Origin: Comamonas testosteroni
GTDB lineage: Bacteria; Pseudomonadota; Gammaproteobacteria; Burkholderiales; Burkholderiaceae_C
NCBI RefSeq assembly: GCF_000761245.1
Contig: NZ_AWOR01000001.1
Span: forward strand, 434,001-498,000
DNA: 64,000 nucleotides
Direction: 5' to 3'
Positions 9,028 through 17,638 of this stretch are shown one piece after another. Both the position numbers and the translations under genes were made by a program. Position 1 is the stretch's first letter, and each line of letters begins with the position of its first letter. Under the pieces are notes generated by a model. It searched no databases. It was given only the letters and a program-made list of their open reading frames with translations, and was not told the DNA's origin.

Positions 9028-10452
9028 TCAATAAGCGCTGACAGCTGCATTCCTGATAGCGATCGTGGCTTGCTCGCGAGCCGATGCCTGCAGCGGCACG
9101 GCGGGACGCGGCTTGCCTGAGCCTGGCTTGGCCGAGACATCCTGAGCCGTCAGGTCGTCGGTGACCTCACGCAGCCTGGCGGACTGGGTCAGCGAAGTCT
9201 GCACCACTTCGCCCATGATCTGCGTGACCTGGCGCGATGAGTTCACGATCTCTGCCATGGTGGTGCCGGCTTCGCGCACCTGCGTCACCCCCTGGGTGAC
9301 CTGGATGACCGAGGTCTGGATCAGCTGCTTGATCTCCTTGGCGGCTTCGGCACTGTGCTGGGCCAACTGGCGCACCTCATTGGCCACCACGGCAAAGCCC
9401 CGTCCCTGGTCACCGGCGCGGGCAGCTTCCACGGCGGCGTTGAGCGCCAGCAGATTGGTCTGGAAGGCGATGGAGTCCATCATGCCGATGATGTCGCTGA
9501 TCTTGCGCGAGCTGGCGCTGATGGATTCCATGGTGGTCACCACATCCTGCACGGTGCGACCACCGGCCTCGGCCACGCTGCAGGCGTCCTGGGCCAGCTC
9601 GTTGGCCTGGCGCGCATGGTTGGCGCTTTCGGTCAGCCCCTCCACCGTGGCGCGCAGGGTTTGCGCTGCGGTCACGCGGCGCGTGATGTTGGTGGCGAAC
9701 TTGACGACCTTGAAGGGCCGGCCTTCGGCGTCGAGTATGGGGTTGTAGCTGGCTTCGATCCAGACCTGGCGGCCGGCCTTGCCTATGCGCAGGTACTGGC
9801 CTGCATCATGATGGCCCAGGGCCAGCTTGTGCCAGAAATGCTGATAGGCCGGGGATTGGCTCTCGTGCGGCTGGACAAACATGCTGTGGTGCCTGCCAAC
9901 GACTTCCGCCAGGGAGTAGCCCATGGTCTGCAGGAACAGATCGTTGGCCGTGAGGATGTTGCCGTTCAGATCGAACTCGATGATGGCCTGCACCTTGGCA
10001 ATGGCCTGGAGCTGGCCGCGTGCATCGTCTTCGTGCTGCTGCTGCTCGGTGATGTCGGTCGCGTACTTGATGACTTTGCGCGGCTGGCCCTGGCTGTCGA
10101 AGATCGGGTTGTAGCTGGCCTGCAGCCACACATCCTCGCCCTGGCTGTTGATGCGGCGGTAGCGGCCGCTGTCATGCTGGCCTGCCGCCAGGCGCTGCCA
10201 GAACTGGGCGTACTCGGCAGAGGCCCGGGTCTCCTCGTCCACAAACATGCGGTGATGCTGGCCGATGATCTCCTCGGCGCTATAGCCCATGGTGCGCAGA
10301 AAGTTGTCGTTGGCTGTCAGCACATGGCCTTGCAGATCGAACTCGATCACGGCCTGCACCTGATCCAGCGCGGCCAGCTTGCCCTGCATATCGGCGCGTT
10401 GATGACTCTGGCTCAGGCGTTGCCAGAGCGTGCTTTGCAGAAGTCCCGTCAT
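9028..10452 (-). CDS. Soluble PAS-PAS methyl-accepting chemotaxis protein (BdlA/Aer-type architecture)
   Basis: A 474-residue protein with no transmembrane segment. Two PAS domains in tandem (about residues 25-145 and 150-265) share the repeat VIEFDLxGxxLTANDxFLxTMGYS, each followed by a PAC segment with YNPIxDxxGxPxKVxKxATxIT. A complete MCP signalling domain follows, with hairpin [20 protein letters not shown]. This architecture matches cytoplasmic energy-taxis or biofilm-dispersal receptors such as BdlA. The PAS pockets could hold heme or flavin, but no binding residue can be assigned here. There is no CheR-docking pentapeptide at the C-terminus. A good ribosome site (AGGAG) precedes the ATG. 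Confidence 0.93.
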   Translation of the reverse strand: MTGLLQSTLWQRLSQSHQRADMQGKLAALDQVQAVIEFDLQGHVLTANDNFLRTMGYSAEEIIGQHHRMFVDEETRASAEYAQFWQRLAAGQHDSGRYRRINSQGEDVWLQASYNPIFDSQGQPRKVIKYATDITEQQQHEDDARGQLQAIAKVQAIIEFDLNGNILTANDLFLQTMGYSLAEVVGRHHSMFVQPHESQSPAYQHFWHKLALGHHDAGQYLRIGKAGRQVWIEASYNPILDAEGRPFKVVKFATNITRRVTAAQTLRATVEGLTESANHARQANELAQDACSVAEAGGRTVQDVVTTMESISASSRKISDIIGMMDSIAFQTNLLALNAAVEAARAGDQGRGFAVVANEVRQLAQHSAEAAKEIKQLIQTSVIQVTQGVTQVREAGTTMAEIVNSSRQVTQIMGEVVQTSLTQSARLREVTDDLTAQDVSAKPGSGKPRPAVPLQASAREQATIAIRNAAVSAY

Positions 10453-10622
10453 AACTTGCTCCTTTGGCCGATAGCACAGGGCAGGGGGGTGAAGTTGCTT
10501 AATGTTTTATTTGTTTCAATGTGTGTACCGTAGGACAAGGCTGGAAACTGTCTGTAGTCACTTGACGTGTCATCTGCCGATGCTGCCCTGCGCAGGCAGC
10601 CCGGCCGATGCATGATGTGCAG

Positions 10623-11444
10623 ATGCCAACCTGGATAGATACCCATTGCCACCTGGATGCGCCCGAATTCGCGCCTGACAGAGATGCCGTGCGCGCCGCT
10701 GCGCAGGCCGCAGGCGTCACGCATCTGGTCATTCCCGCCGTGCAGCGCAGCCACTGGCAAGAGGTGATTGCGCTTGCGCATCGTCATGGCGACAGCTATG
10801 CGCTGGGCATTCATCCGCTCTACACGCCCGGCGCGCAGGAGTCCGATATCGCTGCGCTGCGCGAGTTGCTGAGCCAGCAGCGCGGGGACCCGCATCTGGT
10901 GGCGGTAGGCGAAATCGGCCTCGACTTTTTTGTCCCCGGACTGGATGAGCAATGCCAGATCTGGTTCTACGAGCAGCAGATCCGGCTGGCATGCGAGTTC
11001 GAGCTGCCCGTCATCCTGCATGTGCGCAAGAGCAGCGATCGTCTGCTCAAGACCTTGCGTCAGCACAGGGTTGTGGGCGGCATTGCCCATGCGTTCAACG
11101 GCAGCGCCCAGCAGGCGCAGGCCTTCATCGATATGGGTTTCAAGCTGGGCTTTGGCGGTGCCATCACCTATGAGCGCGCGCTCAAGCTGCGCGAGCTGGC
11201 GGCCAGCCTGCCGCTGCAGGCCCTGGTGCTGGAGACCGATGCGCCCGATATCCCGCCGCACTGGCTCTACACCACGGCCGAGCAGCGCGTGGCCGGCCAG
11301 CCCCAGGGACGAAACAGCTCCGCCGAGCTGCCGCGCATTGCTGCGGAGATCGCGCGGCTGCGCGGCATAGGCATTGAGCAGCTGGCGCAGGCCAGCACGG
11401 CCAATGCACGTAAGGCGCTCAAAGGGCTGCCGGCACTCCCGTAG
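10623..11444 (+). CDS. TatD family metal-dependent hydrolase (putative DNase)
   Basis: A 273-residue amidohydrolase-fold protein. The start chosen (MPTWIDTHCHLD) puts the metal-binding H-x-H at residues 8-10, as usual; an ATG at 10608 would add five residues. Further family marks are AVGEIGLDFF, PVILHVRKS, AHAFNGS and the C-terminal LETDAPDIPP with its catalytic Asp. The sequence is closest in style to the YjjV branch of the family. TatD proteins act as 3'-5' exonucleases or deoxyribonucleases on damaged DNA; the substrate of this branch is not settled. A DNA-repair glycosylase gene follows about 100 bases downstream. Confidence 0.92.
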   Translation: MPTWIDTHCHLDAPEFAPDRDAVRAAAQAAGVTHLVIPAVQRSHWQEVIALAHRHGDSYALGIHPLYTPGAQESDIAALRELLSQQRGDPHLVAVGEIGLDFFVPGLDEQCQIWFYEQQIRLACEFELPVILHVRKSSDRLLKTLRQHRVVGGIAHAFNGSAQQAQAFIDMGFKLGFGGAITYERALKLRELAASLPLQALVLETDAPDIPPHWLYTTAEQRVAGQPQGRNSSAELPRIAAEIARLRGIGIEQLAQASTANARKALKGLPALP

Positions 11445-11543
11445 ATGGGCAGTATCTATCCTTTGCGGGCGATGGGGTTCATGCTCATCTTTTCGAATAT
11501 CAGCCCAAGGGCCATGCCAAGCTTGACTGGGCGACAATAGGGC

Positions 11544-12080
11544 ATGACCGAGGATTCTTCTGCCACTCCAACAGAGACTGGCCTGCGCTGGCAGGGGCTG
11601 GCGGCGGTGGCTGATGGCCGCACGCGAGCCCTGGTGCTGGGCAGTTTTCCGGGCCTGAAGTCGCTGCAGCAGGCACAGTACTACGCCCATCCGCAAAACC
11701 AGTTCTGGCCTTTGCTGCAGGCCTTGTGGCCCGGGCATCCCCAGCCGCCACGCGCCGACTACGCGGGCCGCTGCGAGTGGCTGCTGGAGCGCGGCCTGGG
11801 TCTGTGGGATGTGTATGCGAGCTGCGAGCGCGAGGGCAGTCTGGACAGCGCCATTCGCTGTGCCCAGGTCAACGACTTTGCCGGGCTGCGTCAGCGCTGC
11901 CCGGATCTGCAGCTGGCATTGCACAACGGCGGCGAGAGCTACAAGCATGCCCGCCAGACCGAGGCGCTGGGGCTGACGGCCCTCAAGCTGCCATCGACCA
12001 GCCCGGCCAATGCCAGCTGGTCGTTCGATAAAAAACTGCAGGCCTGGCACCATGCGCTGGCGGCCCATGGCCTGCTTTGA
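11544..12080 (+). CDS. DNA-deoxyinosine glycosylase (uracil-DNA glycosylase superfamily, family 6 type)
   Basis: A 178-residue base-excision repair enzyme expected to remove hypoxanthine from deaminated adenine in DNA. It has the characteristic first motif LGSFPGLKSLQQAQYYAHPQ, followed by NQFWPLL, a LWDVYASCEREGSLDSAI segment, and the second motif LPSTSPANAS near the C-terminus. These fit the hypoxanthine-DNA glycosylase subfamily better than classical Ung or Mug. It lies just upstream of a methyltransferase-fold gene on the same strand (15-bp gap), so the two may share a transcript. Confidence 0.9.
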   Translation: MTEDSSATPTETGLRWQGLAAVADGRTRALVLGSFPGLKSLQQAQYYAHPQNQFWPLLQALWPGHPQPPRADYAGRCEWLLERGLGLWDVYASCEREGSLDSAIRCAQVNDFAGLRQRCPDLQLALHNGGESYKHARQTEALGLTALKLPSTSPANASWSFDKKLQAWHHALAAHGLL

Positions 12081-12095
12081 AGATTGGTGTGAAAC

Positions 12096-12959
12096 GTGAT
12101 CCGTAAAACCCGTGGCGGTGCCAAATCCGCGCAGGACAAGAATGTGGGCAGCGTGCAGGAGCTGCCCGAAGTCAGCGTCTCCGACGATGGCGATATCCGC
12201 TATCTGCATCTGGGTACGCCCTGGGTGCAGGGCTCCATGCGCATTCGCGACCCTTTTGATATCGACCTGGAGTATGTGCAGCGCATGATGGGCTGGCTGC
12301 TGTTTGCCAAGCCTGCCGAAGTACCCCGGATGCACGCCATGCAACTGGGGCTGGGGGCTGCCGCCATCACCAAGTTCTGCCACAAGAAGCTGCGCATGAA
12401 GACCACGGCGGTCGAGCTCAATCCCCAGGTGCTGGCCGTGTGCCGCAGCTGGTTCAAGCTGCCTCCCGACAGCAGCACGCTGCAGGTGGTGCTGGCCGAT
12501 GCAGCTCAAGAGATCAAAAAGACCGAATGGCAGGGCACGGTTGATGCACTGGCAGTCGACCTCTATGACCATGAAGCGGCGGCTCCCGTTCTCGACAGCG
12601 CCGAGTTCTATACCGATTGCCGCAATCTTCTGACCGAGGACGGCATCATGACCGTCAACCTCTTTGGCCGCTCCTCAAGCTTTGACAAAAGCCTGGATCA
12701 GATGGCTCAGGCCTTTGGCGAGGACGCGCTCTGGGCCTTCCGCCCCACACGCGAAGGCAATACCGTGGTGCTGGCACAGCGCACACCGCGTGTTCTGCAG
12801 GGCGCCGAGCTGGATCTGGCCTGCGATCAGGTGCAGGCCCGTTGGGACCTGAACACCACCCGCTGGGCCAAGGTGTTTGTGCCTGCACGCGATGCAGAGG
12901 CAGGCAGCAAGACGGCCAAAGCCAAAGTCAGCCGCATCGGCCGGGGCGCTACCGTGTAA
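12096..12959 (+). CDS. Spermidine synthase-like / class I methyltransferase-fold protein
   Basis: A 287-residue protein starting with GTG. It has the Rossmann-type core of polyamine aminopropyltransferases: MQLGLGAAAITKFCHKKL as the nucleotide-binding loop, TTAVELNPQVLAVCR with the acidic residue after strand 2, VLADAAQEI, and DALAVDLYDHEAAAPVLDSAEFYTDC. The N-terminal substrate-binding beta domain of true spermidine synthases is reduced to about 60 residues. The Asp cluster that binds putrescine is not obvious to me, so a true SpeE role is doubtful. It is better read as a spermidine-synthase-superfamily protein of unknown substrate. Confidence 0.8.
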   Translation: MIRKTRGGAKSAQDKNVGSVQELPEVSVSDDGDIRYLHLGTPWVQGSMRIRDPFDIDLEYVQRMMGWLLFAKPAEVPRMHAMQLGLGAAAITKFCHKKLRMKTTAVELNPQVLAVCRSWFKLPPDSSTLQVVLADAAQEIKKTEWQGTVDALAVDLYDHEAAAPVLDSAEFYTDCRNLLTEDGIMTVNLFGRSSSFDKSLDQMAQAFGEDALWAFRPTREGNTVVLAQRTPRVLQGAELDLACDQVQARWDLNTTRWAKVFVPARDAEAGSKTAKAKVSRIGRGATV

Positions 12960-13020
12960 TTGCAAAGCCTGAGTAAAGTGATGGTGTCGGTCTTGATGGT
13001 TGCGGTTTCCTGCCGATGAT

Positions 13021-13389
13021 ATGGACATGACGATCAGTGCCATCTCCTCCAGTTCTGCCGGTTCGGCCCCTTCGGGGGCTGGCGCGGCATCGCGTATCCA
13101 GCAGCTGCAAAGGCAGATCAAGGATGCCACCAACGAACTCAAAGAAGTTGCCAACAGCGACGCTGATGCCAAAACCAAGGAGCAGCAGGCGCAGTTGCTG
13201 CAGACCAAGATCCAGATGTTGCAGGCCCAGATAGAGGCATTGCAGAACCAGCAGGCACAGCAAGCCCAGCAGGCTGCCCAGCGTGGGACCGAGGCCGTCC
13301 GGCAAAAGCAGGACGATGCGGTGCAGAGCAGGAGTCGCAGCAATCCGGGCCAGGCTGGGCTGGGCGGACTGCTGGACGAATACGCCTGA
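13021..13389 (+). CDS. FlxA-like family protein
   Basis: A 122-residue protein with a Ser/Ala/Gly-rich head and a coiled coil rich in Gln, Lys and Ala (RIQQLQRQIKDATNELKEVA through IEALQNQQAQQAQQAAQR). Length, the MTIS-type N-terminus, the Gln-rich coiled coil and the hydrophilic tail match the FlxA-like family, named after a sigma-28-dependent E. coli protein. The molecular role of the family is unknown. The start may be the ATG at 13021 or at 13027; neither has a clear ribosome site. A TTG further upstream is less likely. No flagellar genes are nearby. Confidence 0.78.
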   Translation: MDMTISAISSSSAGSAPSGAGAASRIQQLQRQIKDATNELKEVANSDADAKTKEQQAQLLQTKIQMLQAQIEALQNQQAQQAQQAAQRGTEAVRQKQDDAVQSRSRSNPGQAGLGGLLDEYA

Positions 13390-13503
13390 GCTGCATCAGA
13401 CAAAAGGGATAAAAGGCCTTCATTGGTCTCTTATGCACCGTCCTGATTGGGTGCATGGGCCGATGGCGGTACAGTCAAGGCAGTTTTGTTGCCACAGCCG
13501 CCC

Positions 13504-15306
13504 ATGTCATTGACTGAATCCATCCTGCCCCGATCCGTCAAGCCAGCCCAGTACCAGGGGCCACTGGACTGGCGCACGCTGGTGCAGTGGCTGCAGGAAG
13601 ACGGTGTGATCACAGCGCAGGAGGCAGGGCGTACGGTGGCGCGCTGCTCGGCGGCCGAGAGTGCTCAGCTGCCGCTGGTGCGCCTGGCCAATGTGGGCGT
13701 TGTCGGCGCCCAGACGCATCAGCCGCTGGATCTGGAAACCCTGACCCAGTACCTGGCCCAGCGCAGCGGCCTGGCCTATCTGCGCATCGACCCGTTGCGC
13801 GTGGATGTGGGCCGCGTGGGCGAGGTCATGAGCGCCAGCTACGCCGAGCGCCACAGGGTACTGCCCGTGCAGGTCACGGCCAAGGAGGTGGTGATTGCCA
13901 CGGCCGAGCCCTTCATCACGGACTGGGTGAGCGAAGTCGAGCGGCAGGCCCACCGCAGCGTGCGCTGCGTGGTGGCCAATCCGCAGGACATCAAGCGCTA
14001 TACGGCAGAGTTCTTTGCGCTGGCCAAGTCCGTGCGTGCTGCCGAGAAAGCCGGCGGTGCGACCGGTGGCGCGAGCTTCGAGCAACTGGTGGAGCTGGGC
14101 AAAAGCAACAAGCAGCTCGACGCCAACGACCAGGGCGTGGTGCGCGTGGTGGACTGGCTGTGGCAGTATGCCTTCGACCAGCGCGCCAGCGACATCCACC
14201 TGGAGCCCCGGCGCGAGCAGGGCGTGATCCGCTTTCGCATCGACGGCGTGCTGCACCCGGTCTACCAGATGCCCATGGGCGTGCTGAACGCCATGGTGGC
14301 GCGCGTCAAGCTGCTGGGGCGCATGGATGTGGTGGAAAAGCGCCGCCCGCTGGACGGCCGCATCAAGACGCGCAACCCGCGCGGCGAGGAGGTGGAAATG
14401 CGCTTGTCCACCTTGCCCACGGCCTTTGGCGAGAAGATGGTGATGCGCATCTTCGATCCCGAGAACACGGTCAAGAACCTTGATGCGCTGGGCTTCAGTG
14501 CCCATGATGCCCAGCGCTGGGAAGACCTGGTCAAGCGTCCGCACGGCATCATTCTGGTCACCGGCCCCACGGGCTCGGGCAAGACCACCACGCTGTACTC
14601 CACGCTCAAGCGGGTGGCGACCGAGGAGGTCAATGTCAGCACGGTGGAAGACCCCATCGAAATGATCGAACCCAGCTTCAACCAGACCCAGGTTCAGCCC
14701 CAGCTCGACTTCGGCTTCACCGAAGGCCTGCGTGCGCTGATGCGTCAGGACCCGGACATCATCATGGTGGGCGAGATCCGCGATCTGGCCACTGCCGAGA
14801 TGGCGGTGCAGGCTGCGCTGACCGGCCATCTGGTTTTCTCCACGCTGCATACCAACGATGCTCCCAGCGCCGTCAGCCGCCTGATGGAGCTGGGCGTGCC
14901 CTCGTATCTGATCAACGCCACCTTGCTGGGTGTGCTGGCCCAGCGTCTGGTGCGCACGCTGTGCTCCAGCTGCAAGGTGCGCGATGAAGACGCAAAGCCC
15001 GAGGATCTGGCCGAGTCGGTCAGGCCCTGGAAGCTGACCGGCAGCTACCAGCCCTACAAGCCCGTGGGTTGTGAGGACTGCCGCATGACAGGCTACCGCG
15101 GCCGCATGGGTCTGTACGAGCTGCTGATGGCGACCGAGGCCCTCAAGAAGCAGATTCACGATGCCCCATCCATGGACGTTCTGCGCCGTCAGGCCGTGCA
15201 GGACGGCATGCGTCCTCTGCGTCTGGCAGGGGCTTTGCGAGTGGCAGAAGGTGTGACCACCTTGCCCGAAGTGCTGGCCTGCACGCCGCTGATGAGTGAA
15301 ATCTGA
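13504..15306 (+). CDS. GspE/PulE-type secretion or pilus assembly ATPase, stand-alone
   Basis: A 600-residue type II secretion/type IV pilus ATPase. The N-terminal MshEN/GspE-N region runs to about residue 150. The ATPase core then shows Walker A GPTGSGKTTT (from residue 354), the Asp box with VEDPIE, Walker B MVGEIRD and the His box HLVFSTLHTND. The C-terminal tetracysteine zinc site is present (CSSC, then GCEDC about 45 residues later), which is typical of GspE and PilB. No other pilus or secretion gene is adjacent, so it probably serves a machine encoded elsewhere. The ATG at 13504 was chosen because the upstream 19 residues look non-coding. Confidence 0.92.
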   Translation: MSLTESILPRSVKPAQYQGPLDWRTLVQWLQEDGVITAQEAGRTVARCSAAESAQLPLVRLANVGVVGAQTHQPLDLETLTQYLAQRSGLAYLRIDPLRVDVGRVGEVMSASYAERHRVLPVQVTAKEVVIATAEPFITDWVSEVERQAHRSVRCVVANPQDIKRYTAEFFALAKSVRAAEKAGGATGGASFEQLVELGKSNKQLDANDQGVVRVVDWLWQYAFDQRASDIHLEPRREQGVIRFRIDGVLHPVYQMPMGVLNAMVARVKLLGRMDVVEKRRPLDGRIKTRNPRGEEVEMRLSTLPTAFGEKMVMRIFDPENTVKNLDALGFSAHDAQRWEDLVKRPHGIILVTGPTGSGKTTTLYSTLKRVATEEVNVSTVEDPIEMIEPSFNQTQVQPQLDFGFTEGLRALMRQDPDIIMVGEIRDLATAEMAVQAALTGHLVFSTLHTNDAPSAVSRLMELGVPSYLINATLLGVLAQRLVRTLCSSCKVRDEDAKPEDLAESVRPWKLTGSYQPYKPVGCEDCRMTGYRGRMGLYELLMATEALKKQIHDAPSMDVLRRQAVQDGMRPLRLAGALRVAEGVTTLPEVLACTPLMSEI

Positions 15307-15401
15307 AAGTTCAGTGCAAGTGCTTGCTTCTGGTTTTTCGTAGTAAGAAAAGGCCGGGGCTGGCCTGGGCTGAATGCGGTAAATGAGTACAAAACGTCGG
15401 C

Positions 15402-15434
15402 ATTAGGGTATGCCCTTTGTAGGTGGAATCCACA
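15402..15434 (+). promoter_or_regulatory. Candidate tctBA control element
   Basis: In the 190-bp gap before tctB, GGGTATGCCCTTTGTAG (15406-15422) is followed by ATCCACA, matching the element at 6373-6403. Two local inverted repeats overlap it: GGCAT-N6-ATGCC (15399-15414) and GTGGA-A-TCCAC (15423-15433). A regulator-binding or promoter role is inferred. Confidence 0.45.
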
Positions 15435-15496
15435 TCAATTTGGCATATCTATGAAACGAGAATCGCCAAGTCGTGATTTCCGTAAGGAGACGTTTT

Positions 15497-15985
15497 GTGA
15501 AAATCAAGAGCCAAAAAGACTTTTTCTCCGGTCTGATGTTCTTGGTCGTCGGTCTCGCATTTGCGATCGGCGCATCCAACTACACCATTGGCACCGGCGC
15601 CCGCATGGGTCCAGGTTACTTCCCTCTGATTCTGGGTGTCCTCATGGCCATCCTGGGTGCAGCCATCTGCATCGGCGGCCTGACCAAGGGCCCCGAAGGT
15701 GGTGACAAGATCGGCAAGTGGGCCTGGAAGCCGGTGTTTTTCGTGCTGGCTGCCAACTTTGCCTTCGGCATTCTGTTGGTGGGCGTGCCGGCTCTGGGTA
15801 TCCCCCAGTTCGGCCTGATCATTGCGATCTACGCTTTGGTCTTTGTCGCCAGCATGGCCGGTCAGACCTTCAACCTCAAGGAAACAGCCATCCTGGCCAC
15901 CATTTTGGCGGTCGGCAGCTATTTCGCTTTCGTGTGGGCGCTGAATCTGCAGTTCCCCGTGTGGCCTAGCTTCATTGCTGGCTAA
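15497..15985 (+). CDS. tctB: Tripartite tricarboxylate transporter small permease (TctB family)
   Basis: A 162-residue membrane protein with about four transmembrane segments, beginning with a lysine-rich n-terminus (KIKSQKDFFSG) followed by LMFLVVGLAFAIGAS and the family-typical YTIGTGARMGPGYFPLILGVLM. The start is the GTG at 15497, fixed by the ribosome site AAGGAGA at 15484-15490 with ideal spacing. A GTG at 15473 lacks such a site. TctB is the small integral subunit of a sodium- or proton-coupled carboxylate importer. It lies 15 bases ahead of tctA, forming a two-gene operon without a binding-protein gene. Confidence 0.94.
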   Translation: MKIKSQKDFFSGLMFLVVGLAFAIGASNYTIGTGARMGPGYFPLILGVLMAILGAAICIGGLTKGPEGGDKIGKWAWKPVFFVLAANFAFGILLVGVPALGIPQFGLIIAIYALVFVASMAGQTFNLKETAILATILAVGSYFAFVWALNLQFPVWPSFIAG

Positions 15986-16000
15986 TCAGGAGCATCGTCC

Positions 16001-17512
16001 ATGGATCTGATTCAGAACTTGTCGACGGGTTTTGGCGTGGCTTTCACGTTCCAAAACCTGATCTACTGCTTTGTGGGCTGTCTGCTCGGTACGCTGATCG
16101 GCGTGCTGCCCGGCATTGGCCCCGTGGCGACCATCGCCATGTTGCTGCCCGCCACTTACGCACTGCCTCCTGTGGCGGCGCTGATCATGCTGGCCGGTAT
16201 TTACTACGGCGCCCAGTACGGTGGCTCCACTACTGCCATTTTGGTGAACCTGCCAGGTGAATCCTCGTCGGTGGTGACGGTGATCGACGGATACCAGATG
16301 GCGCGAAAAGGCCGGGCGGGGCCCGCGTTGGCGGCAGCCGGTATCGGCTCCTTCTTCGCTGGCTGCGTGGGTACCATCATCCTGGCTGCCTTCGCTCCTC
16401 CCCTGACCGAAGTCGCTTTCAAGTTTGGCCCCGCCGAGTACTTCTCGCTGATGACCCTGGGTCTGATCGGTGCCGTGGTGCTGGCTTCCGGCTCGCTGCT
16501 CAAGGCGATCGCCATGATCGTGCTGGGTCTGCTGCTGGGCATGGTCGGTACCGACGTGAACTCCGGCGTGGCTCGTTACAGCTTCGATATTCCTGAGCTG
16601 ACCGACGGCATCGACTTCGTCGTGATCGCCATGGGTGTGTTCGGTTACGGCGAAATCATTGCCAACCTGTCCAAGCCTGAAGACGAGCGCGAAGTGTTCG
16701 CCGCCAAGGTGACCGGTCTGATGCCCACAGGCGAAGACTTCAAGCGCATGATTCCTGCCATGCTGCGCGGCACGGCCCTGGGTTCGGCCCTGGGTATCTT
16801 GCCCGGTGGCGGCGCCATGCTGTCGGCCTTCGCTGCCTACACCATCGAAAAGAAGACCAAGCTGAAGCCCGGCGAAGTTCCTTTCGGTCAAGGCAATATC
16901 CGTGGCGTGTGCGCTCCCGAGTCGGCCAACAACGCCGGTTCGCAGACATCGTTCATTCCTCTGCTGACCCTGGGTATCCCTCCCAACGCCGTGATGGCGC
17001 TGATGGTGGGTGCCATGACGATCCACAACATCCAGCCCGGTCCTCAGGTGATGACCAGCAACCCCGAACTGTTCTGGGGTCTGATCGCCTCCATGTGGAT
17101 TGGTAACCTGATGCTGATCATCTTGAACCTGCCGCTGATCGGCGTCTGGATCAAGCTGCTGACCGTGCCTTATCGCTGGCTGTTCCCGTCCATCGTGCTG
17201 TTCTGCGCGATCGGCGTGTACGGTACCAACAACAACGCATGGGACGTGTGGATGGTCGGTATCTTCGGCTTCATCGGCTATGTGTTCCACAAGCTGGGTA
17301 CCGAGCCTGCTCCTCTGCTGCTGGGCTTCATTCTGGGCCCGATGATGGAAGAAAACCTGCGCCGTGCCCTGCTGCTGTCGCGTGGTGACTGGTCGGTGTT
17401 CGTGACCCGTCCCATCTCCGCCTGCCTGCTGGCTGCCGCCGTGGTGCTGCTGGTGATCGTGCTGATGCCTGCAGTGAAGAACAAGCGTGAAGAAGCTTTC
17501 GTGGAAGACTGA
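16001..17512 (+). CDS. tctA: Tripartite tricarboxylate transporter large permease (TctA family)
   Basis: A 503-residue permease with about 11-12 transmembrane segments. Family marks include GTLIGVLPGIGPVATIAMLLP, YYGAQYGGSTTAILVNLPGESSSVVTVIDGY, GVCAPESANNAGSQTSFIPLLTLGIPPNAVMALMVGAM and EENLRRALLLSRGD. It forms the solute pathway with TctB and depends on a periplasmic TctC. Codon choice in tctB and tctA looks more restricted than in neighbouring genes (many CGT, GGT and CTG codons), which suggests strong expression. A terminator follows. Confidence 0.96.
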   Translation: MDLIQNLSTGFGVAFTFQNLIYCFVGCLLGTLIGVLPGIGPVATIAMLLPATYALPPVAALIMLAGIYYGAQYGGSTTAILVNLPGESSSVVTVIDGYQMARKGRAGPALAAAGIGSFFAGCVGTIILAAFAPPLTEVAFKFGPAEYFSLMTLGLIGAVVLASGSLLKAIAMIVLGLLLGMVGTDVNSGVARYSFDIPELTDGIDFVVIAMGVFGYGEIIANLSKPEDEREVFAAKVTGLMPTGEDFKRMIPAMLRGTALGSALGILPGGGAMLSAFAAYTIEKKTKLKPGEVPFGQGNIRGVCAPESANNAGSQTSFIPLLTLGIPPNAVMALMVGAMTIHNIQPGPQVMTSNPELFWGLIASMWIGNLMLIILNLPLIGVWIKLLTVPYRWLFPSIVLFCAIGVYGTNNNAWDVWMVGIFGFIGYVFHKLGTEPAPLLLGFILGPMMEENLRRALLLSRGDWSVFVTRPISACLLAAAVVLLVIVLMPAVKNKREEAFVED

Positions 17513-17540
17513 TCGTCAACCTGATCGCTGATCATCGTTA

Positions 17541-17568
17541 AAGCGGCCCTTATGGGGCCGCTTTTTTT
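17541..17568 (+). terminator. Rho-independent terminator after tctBA
   Basis: Arms AAGCGGCCC (17541-17549) and GGGCCGCTT (17555-17563) surround a short loop and run into seven T residues, 28 bases after the tctA stop. Confidence 0.88.
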
Positions 17569-17638
17569 ATATGAGGACCTTTGTTCCAGGGACTATGGAT
17601 TAGGGCGGCAAAATAGCTGCAGTTATTCGAAAGATTGC

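Noticed and set aside
10445..10480. A sigma-28 promoter near GCCGATAG for the PAS chemoreceptor
   Set aside because: The element points away from the chemoreceptor gene and its -35 part is at the wrong distance.
10449..12572. A 707-codon open frame on the minus strand
   Set aside because: It is antisense to the TatD, glycosylase and spermidine-synthase-like genes, all of which have recognisable families. The product is low-complexity (rich in Gln, Leu, Arg and His) and matches nothing.
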